From: Acuticoccus sp965213555
Lineage (GTDB): Bacteria; Pseudomonadota; Alphaproteobacteria; Rhizobiales; Amorphaceae
Direction of reading: 5' to 3'
Assembly (NCBI RefSeq): GCF_965213555.1
Contig: NZ_OZ243890.1
Location: 1,922,001 to 1,986,000, forward strand
Length of the DNA: 64,000 nt
Shown: piece by piece, positions 59,736-64,000 of the stretch
Position numbering within the stretch: the first letter of the stretch is position 1
How the letters are laid out: every line of letters begins with the position of its first letter
Notes under the pieces: generated by a model
Database searches by the model: none
What the model was told of the DNA's origin: nothing
Seen by the model: the letters and a program-made list of their open reading frames with translations, nothing else
Position numbers and translations under genes: made by a program

Positions 59736-60040
59736 ATGCGGGACTTTTATACCAGCAGTGTGCGTCAGGATGGAGACTTTGGGGTCTTTGTTGAGTGTGA
59801 TGATGTTACATGTTTTTTTACGCGCGCGATATGAACGCCGATGTGGGAAATGGGATTATGCTAGCGTTTGAACTTGAGTATCCTGACGTGTTAGATTTAA
59901 CAGACAAACTTATGTTGAGGTGGGATAAGCATCAAAGTACCGTAGCGTTTTTCGTTGAAGGTAGAGTTCTTGGTGCATTTGATTTTGGGTTAATGTTGGG
60001 GTGCTCTTCAGTTTGTCCACGAATGATCGGGTGTGTCTAA
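59736..60040 (+). pseudogene. AT-rich DUF2251-like gene, frameshifted at a T7 run
   Basis: The frame from ATG 59736 (MRDFYTSSVRQDGDFGVFVE) stops just after a run of seven Ts at 59813-59819; in the +2 frame the protein continues MNADVGNGIMLAFELEYPDV, LMLRWDKHQSTVAFFVEGRV and LGAFDFGLMLG to the TAA at 60040. Joined, it gives about 101 residues and resembles DUF2251 proteins (FYARD, then VAFFVEGRVLGAFDF). The base composition is much more AT-rich than every neighbour, indicating transfer from another organism. Homopolymer slippage, mutation or sequencing error could cause the shift. Confidence 0.6.
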
Positions 60041-60163
60041 TAGAAGAAATTGAGCCTGCCCGCTTTGTCCAGCTGTGCTCTTAAGCGCTGCTTGACGGCA
60101 TGGCGTGCGCGCGTTCGTAAAAGGCTCCACGGCGCGACAATGTCCTCGCGTCGTGCGACGAGG

Positions 60164-61534
60164 TCACAGGGGCAGGCGGACGCTCGCCAGCAGTCCGCCG
60201 AGGGGGCTGTCGCCGAGGGTGATGTCACCGCCCTGGCGGCGGGCGATGTCGCGGGCAATGGTGAGGCCGAGGCCGGTGCCGGCGACGTCCTGGTTGCGTG
60301 CGGTGTCGAGCCGATAGAACGGCTGGAACACGGCCTCCCGCTCCGCCTCGGGGATGCCGGGGCCATCGTCCTCCACCTCAACGATGAGCCAGCCGCTCGA
60401 TCTGCGGGCGGTGACCGCGACGGCTCGCGCGTGGGCGGCGGCGTTGGTCACGAGGTTCGCGATGAGCCGGCGCGTCGCCGTCGGGCGCACGCTCGCGGTG
60501 AGCCCGGGGGGGACGGTGACGTCGGCCGGGACGCCGCGCACGGCGTCCTCGACGAGGTCGGCGATGGCGACCGCGTCGGCGGGCTCGTCCGCGTCGGTGC
60601 GCGCGAATTGGAGGTAGTCCTCGAGCATCGCCTGCATCTGGTCGACGTCGGCCGACAGCGCCGCGGTCGCCTCGCTGTCGTCGAGCAGCACGAGCTCAAG
60701 GCGGAAGCGCGTCAGCATCGTGCGAAGGTCGTGGCTGACGCCGGCGAGCATGGCGGTGCGCTGCTCGATCTGCCGCTCGATGCGGTGCTTCATCTCGAGG
60801 AACGCCGAGGCGGCCTGGCGCACCTCGATGGCGCCGTGCGGGCGCAGCCGGCCCACGGGACGGCCGCGACCGAAGCGCTCGGCGGCTGCGGCGAGCTCCT
60901 GGATCGGGCGGACCTGGCCCTTCAGGAACAGGACGGCGACGGCGATGAGGACGAGGGAGGTCCCCGCCATCCACACCAGCGTGATGTGCGAGTTGGACGC
61001 GTAGGTGTCGCTGCGCCGCGTGATCACGGACAGGATGCCGACCGCGGTCTCCACCCGCACCTCGACGAAGCGGCCGGAGCGGGCGGTGTCGACCCAGAAC
61101 GGGCGGTCCACCTCGCGCCGGATCTGCCGCGACAGCGCGCGGTCGAGCAGGTCGAAGATCGGCTGCGGCTTGCGCTCGGGCAGGGTCGCGTCGCCGGTGA
61201 AGCGCGCCGAGGTGAACAGCTTCTCGTTGGCGATGGCGAGGATGTCGCCGCGCCGCTCGGGCGGCGAGCGCTCCAGGAGCACGACGATCGCCGCGATCGC
61301 CTGTGCGGTGCCCTCCGACAGGCGCCACGTCATGTTCTCCCAATGCCGGTCGAGGAAGACGAAGGCGACCACCGACTGCAGCACGAGCATGGGCAGGACG
61401 ATGATGAGGATCGAGCGCGGGAACAGCCGGCGCGGCAGGCGGCGGCGCAGCCAGCGCTCCAGCGGCGCAGGCAGCCCGGCCCGGCGCAGGACGCGGCGCC
61501 AGGACGGTCGCGCCGGCGAGGCCGCCTCGCTCAC
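60164..61534 (-). CDS. EnvZ-like sensor histidine kinase
   Basis: A 456-residue inner-membrane kinase. Helix 1 (SILIIVLPMLVLQSVVAFVF) and helix 2 (ITLVWMAGTSLVLIAVAVLF) flank a periplasmic domain of about 120 residues; a HAMP domain follows, then the phospho-accepting H268 in VSHDLRTMLTRFRLELVLLD (Met replaces the usual Pro), and the ATPase N, G1 (DDGPGIPEAER) and G2 (GTGLGLTIA) boxes. It overlaps the upstream response-regulator gene (ATGA), so the two form a pair. Signal unknown. Confidence 0.9.
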   Translation of the reverse strand: MSEAASPARPSWRRVLRRAGLPAPLERWLRRRLPRRLFPRSILIIVLPMLVLQSVVAFVFLDRHWENMTWRLSEGTAQAIAAIVVLLERSPPERRGDILAIANEKLFTSARFTGDATLPERKPQPIFDLLDRALSRQIRREVDRPFWVDTARSGRFVEVRVETAVGILSVITRRSDTYASNSHITLVWMAGTSLVLIAVAVLFLKGQVRPIQELAAAAERFGRGRPVGRLRPHGAIEVRQAASAFLEMKHRIERQIEQRTAMLAGVSHDLRTMLTRFRLELVLLDDSEATAALSADVDQMQAMLEDYLQFARTDADEPADAVAIADLVEDAVRGVPADVTVPPGLTASVRPTATRRLIANLVTNAAAHARAVAVTARRSSGWLIVEVEDDGPGIPEAEREAVFQPFYRLDTARNQDVAGTGLGLTIARDIARRQGGDITLGDSPLGGLLASVRLPL

Positions 61535-62253
61535 GACGCCTGGACCGGATCGGCGAGGAGGCGGTAGCCCACGCCCCGCACGGTGAGGAGGTGCTGCGGC
61601 CGCGCCGGGTCGGCCTCGAGCTTGCGGCGCAGCCGGTTCATCTGCACGTCGATGGCCCGGTCGCCGAGCTTCTCGTTGGCGACGAGGTCCTGGCGCGGGA
61701 CCGTCGCACCGGGCCGCGTGGCGAGCAGGCGGAGGAGCCGCCGCTCCCGGTCGGTGAGGCGGACGGGCTGCCCCTCCGCCTCGAGCTCCTGGCGGCGCAG
61801 GTCGAACACGAAGCGCCCGAAGCGCACCTGGCGCGTGGCGTCGGGTCGCCGGCGGACGAGGTTGTGCAGCCGGAGCGACAGCTCGCGCGGCTCGAAGGGC
61901 TTGCCGAGGTAGTCGTCGGCGCCGAGGGAGAGCCCGCGGACGCGCTCCTGAGGCTCGGAGCGCGCGGTCAGCATGAGGACGGGCGTGTCCCCCTCGGCGC
62001 GCATCGCCCCGAGCAGCGCGAAGCCGTCCTCGCCCGGCATCATGACGTCGAGGACCGCGGCGTCGAACACCAGCGAGGCGAGGATGCGCCTTGCCTCCGC
62101 CGCGCCGTCGGCGACGGTGACGCGGAACCCCTCGCCACGCAGGAAGCGCTCCAGAAGCGTGCGGATGCGCTGGTCGTCGTCGACGAGCAGCACGTGCGGC
62201 GCGTCGTCGTCGGTGCGTGGCTCGCCGGCGTCGGCGCGGGCGACGAGGGACAT
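61531..62253 (-). CDS. OmpR-family response regulator (PetR-like)
   Basis: A 240-residue regulator. The receiver has HVLLVDDDQRIRTLLERFLR, phospho-acceptor D69 (AAVLDVMMPGEDGF) and GADDYLGKPFEPRELSLRLH; the winged helix has VRLTDRERRLLRLLATRPGA and RPQHLLTVRGVGYRLL. It is coupled to the upstream MarR gene by TGATG and to the downstream kinase by ATGA. The MarR-OmpR order matches petP-petR of Rhodobacter, where the pair affects cytochrome bc1 expression; a similar role here is inferred. Confidence 0.88.
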   Translation of the reverse strand: MSLVARADAGEPRTDDDAPHVLLVDDDQRIRTLLERFLRGEGFRVTVADGAAEARRILASLVFDAAVLDVMMPGEDGFALLGAMRAEGDTPVLMLTARSEPQERVRGLSLGADDYLGKPFEPRELSLRLHNLVRRRPDATRQVRFGRFVFDLRRQELEAEGQPVRLTDRERRLLRLLATRPGATVPRQDLVANEKLGDRAIDVQMNRLRRKLEADPARPQHLLTVRGVGYRLLADPVQAS

Positions 62254-62753
62254 CAGCGCCCTGCCGCGATGCGGTGGCGCACCGTGTCGCGCTCGTCCTC
62301 GCGCACGAGCGCAGCGAGGAAGGTCGCGACCGTCGCCTGTGCGCCGGCGCCGCCGGTCCGTCCGGCAGCCCTCACCGCACCCTCGATGTGCCGGCTCTGC
62401 AGCCGCGCGATCTCGCGGGCGAGGTCGTGCCCGGCCGGCGTCGTCGCGAGGCGCTTCTCCCGCCGGTCGGTGGCCCCCGCGCGGACCTCGATCAGCCCGT
62501 CGTCCACCAAGGTCCTCAACGTCCGCGCCACCCCCTGCTTGGTGACCTTCAGGATCGCGAGGAGCTCGCCCACGGTGAGCCCCGGATGGCGGTCGACGAA
62601 GTGCAGCACGCGGTGGTGCGCCCGGCCGTAGCCGCGCGAGGCCAGCTGCTCGTCTGCGATCCCCACGAAGTCGCGATACCCGAAGAACATCAGCTCGATC
62701 AGCTCGTAGGCCACGCCAGCGTCGCCGTCCTCCGCCAAAATCAGGTCAATCAT
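62253..62753 (-). CDS. MarR-family regulator (PetP-like)
   Basis: A 166-residue winged-helix protein. LIELMFFGYRDFVGIADEQL and SRGYGRAHHRVLHFVDRHPG lead into the recognition helix TVGELLAILKVTKQGVARTL and the wing VRAGATDRREKRLATTPAGH. The ATG at 62753 lies just inside two overlapping palindromes that are likely its own operator, suggesting autorepression and control of the divergent ilvE. An in-frame GTG at 62771 is the alternative start. Ligand unknown. Confidence 0.88.
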   Translation of the reverse strand: MIDLILAEDGDAGVAYELIELMFFGYRDFVGIADEQLASRGYGRAHHRVLHFVDRHPGLTVGELLAILKVTKQGVARTLRTLVDDGLIEVRAGATDRREKRLATTPAGHDLAREIARLQSRHIEGAVRAAGRTGGAGAQATVATFLAALVREDERDTVRHRIAAGR

Positions 62754-62770
62754 ATTGACGTAATACGTCA
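62745..62770. promoter_or_regulatory. overlapping palindromic operator of the marR-like gene
   Basis: GTCAAT-CAT-ATTGAC (62745-62759) and TGACGT-AAT-ACGTCA (62756-62770) are perfect palindromes that overlap by four bases and cover the MarR start codon. MarR dimers bind such sites. The position would block both the marR promoter and transcription towards ilvE. Confidence 0.65.
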
Positions 62771-62915
62771 CAACGCATAAGCAGACCGCCCGCAGGAAGG
62801 CCGGATCGATCGATCTTCCGGGACGACTTGAAACATTGTTGCGTCGACCCGTTCATTCCGACGGCTCGGACGCAACGGCGGGGTCACACCCGCGGTGGAG
62901 GGAGCACGAGACGCC

Positions 62916-63812
62916 ATGGCGCTGCCGTTCGATCAGCATGACGGGGAGATCTGGTACGACGGCGCGTTCGTGCCGTGGAAGGATGCCAAGCTTCACGTCC
63001 TGTCCCATGGGTTGCACTACGCGAGCGCGGTGTTCGAGGGCGAGCGCGCCTACGGCGGCGAGATCTTCGAATGCGAGGCCCATACCAACCGCCTGTTCGC
63101 CTCCGCCGCAGCGATGGGCTACGCCATCCCCTATAGCAAGGACGCCGTCTCCGCCGCCAAGCGGGCGACGTTGTCCCGCATGGGTTTGACCGAGGCCTAC
63201 GTGCGACCGGTCGCCTGGCGCGGCTCGGAGATGATGGGCGTGTCGGCGCAGACGAACACGATCCACCTCGCCATCGCGGTGTGGGCCTGGCCGTCCTACT
63301 TCGACCCTGCGCTGCGCGAGCGCGGGCTGACGCTCGACATCTCCGAGTGGCGCCGTCCCGACCCGCGCACCGCGCCCTGCCACGCCAAGGCCGCCGGGCT
63401 CTACATGATCTGCACGCTGTCCAAGCACACCGCCGAGGCGAAGGGCTGCCACGACGCGCTGATGCTGGACTACCGCGGCCACGTGGCGGAGGCGACCGGC
63501 GCCAACGTGTTCTTCCTGAAGGACGGGGTGCTGCACACGCCGACCCCCGACTGCTTCCTGGATGGCATCACCCGGCGCACGGTCATCGGGCTCGCCCGTG
63601 CGCGCGGCGTCGAGGTGGTGCAGCGCACGATCCTGCCGGAGGAGATGGAGGGGTTCGAGGAGTGCTTCCTGACCGGCACCGCCGTTGAGGTTACGCCGGT
63701 GGGACAGATCGGCCCGTACACGTTCCGCGTCGGTGACCTCACGAAGGCGCTGATGGGGGACTACCAGGCTGCCGTACAGCCCCCGCACGCGGCGTTGCGC
63801 GAGGTCGCCTGA
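62916..63812 (+). CDS. ilvE: branched-chain amino acid aminotransferase
   Basis: A 298-residue fold-type IV PLP enzyme catalysing the last step of Leu, Ile and Val synthesis or the first of their breakdown. WYDGAFVPWKDAKLHVLSHG and LHYASAVFEGERAYGGEIFE are the family N-terminus; the PLP lysine is K158 in RTAPCHAKAAGLYMICTLSK; VAEATGANVFFLKDGVLHTP and LTGTAVEVTPVGQIGPYTFR complete the cofactor site. The ATG at 62916 is preferred over a GTG at 62895. It diverges from the MarR-like gene, whose operator may control it. Confidence 0.92.
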   Translation: MALPFDQHDGEIWYDGAFVPWKDAKLHVLSHGLHYASAVFEGERAYGGEIFECEAHTNRLFASAAAMGYAIPYSKDAVSAAKRATLSRMGLTEAYVRPVAWRGSEMMGVSAQTNTIHLAIAVWAWPSYFDPALRERGLTLDISEWRRPDPRTAPCHAKAAGLYMICTLSKHTAEAKGCHDALMLDYRGHVAEATGANVFFLKDGVLHTPTPDCFLDGITRRTVIGLARARGVEVVQRTILPEEMEGFEECFLTGTAVEVTPVGQIGPYTFRVGDLTKALMGDYQAAVQPPHAALREVA

Positions 63813-63892
63813 CCGCAGCGTGCCCAGGGTTGCACGGTCCATCGCCGCGGCGCCCCGGGTGGGACTTGCTCCAACGAGGGTCGAGGACCAGC

Positions 63893-64000
63893 CTAGGTGC
63901 GCACGCGGGGCTGGCCGCGGTCGATGCGGCCGATGCCCTCCCGCGCCGGGGCGTAGCCCGGTTGCAGCTGTAGAGCGCGCGTGTACGACGAGCGCGCCTT
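63893..64000 (-). CDS. end of a tetratricopeptide-repeat protein (5' end outside window)
   Basis: The last 35 codons before a TAG at 63893-63895 read SSYTRALQLQPGYAPAREGI followed by a short basic tail. This is the second half of a TPR motif, with the usual spacing of small and aromatic residues (ALxLxPxYAxAxxGI). The rest of the gene lies beyond position 64000, so neither length nor function can be given. It is convergent with ilvE. Confidence 0.65.
   Translation of the reverse strand, partial: KARSSYTRALQLQPGYAPAREGIGRIDRGQPRVRT

Overview
The window looks like chromosomal DNA of a GC-rich alphaproteobacterium, probably of the order Hyphomicrobiales (Rhizobiales). The evidence is a CtrA master regulator beside a ChpT phosphotransferase, GANTC sites upstream of ctrA, the rnd-lptC-lptA and lgt-midA-pgeF gene orders, a PetP/PetR-like MarR/OmpR pair, and a long palindromic repeat of a kind common in this order. 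There are no rRNA or tRNA genes and no CRISPR array. Genus cannot be assigned from the sequence alone.

Positions 1-9.5 kb hold one long plus-strand operon that enters from outside the window. It encodes an SCP2-like protein, an alpha/beta hydrolase, two RbsC-type ABC permeases, a seven-helix protein built like a microbial rhodopsin but without the retinal-binding lysine, a very long YqiK-type flotillin, a four-helix membrane protein and a sodium:solute symporter-like protein. The lysine-less opsin in this membrane-protein operon is the most unusual item in the window. Positions 9.5-17.4 kb are a divergent catabolic/uptake locus: RraA-like lyase, FMN hydroxyacid oxidase and D-hydroxyacid dehydrogenase on the minus strand face a complete TctC-TctB-TctA tripartite transporter followed by an O-antigen-ligase-like protein.

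Positions 17.5-21.2 kb (minus strand) carry leuA preceded by an apparently leaderless Leu-rich leader peptide and hairpins, then lptA, lptC and rnd. A transglycosylase with long internal repeats follows (21.3-23.9 kb), then about 2.2 kb without intact genes holding a decayed IS5 transposase and a 193-bp tandem repeat. From 26.1 to 36.6 kb a divergent locus pairs an SDR, an MBL hydrolase, a cyclic-nucleotide-binding protein and an ABC exporter with a degenerate ATPase site against four glycosyltransferases (one frameshifted) and a polysaccharide-deacetylase-like protein, suggesting a surface-glycan system.

Positions 36.6-43.5 kb are mostly housekeeping: ruvX, an AidB-like acyl-CoA dehydrogenase, plsY, dprA and two dehydrogenases, with a YetF-like membrane protein. 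Positions 43.5-51.7 kb hold a secreted protein, a membrane-anchored coiled-coil protein, a DUF1134 protein, chpT, ctrA, a FliJ-like protein, two unrecognised genes and prs. Positions 51.8-58.2 kb contain a lipoprotein, an M24 hydrolase, pgeF, a frameshifted midA, lgt, ubiK, a ybjN-like gene and proC. The end has a COQ9/TetR-like gene, csaA, an AT-rich foreign gene broken at a T7 run, a MarR-response regulator-histidine kinase operon with a double palindrome at its start, ilvE, and the end of a TPR gene.
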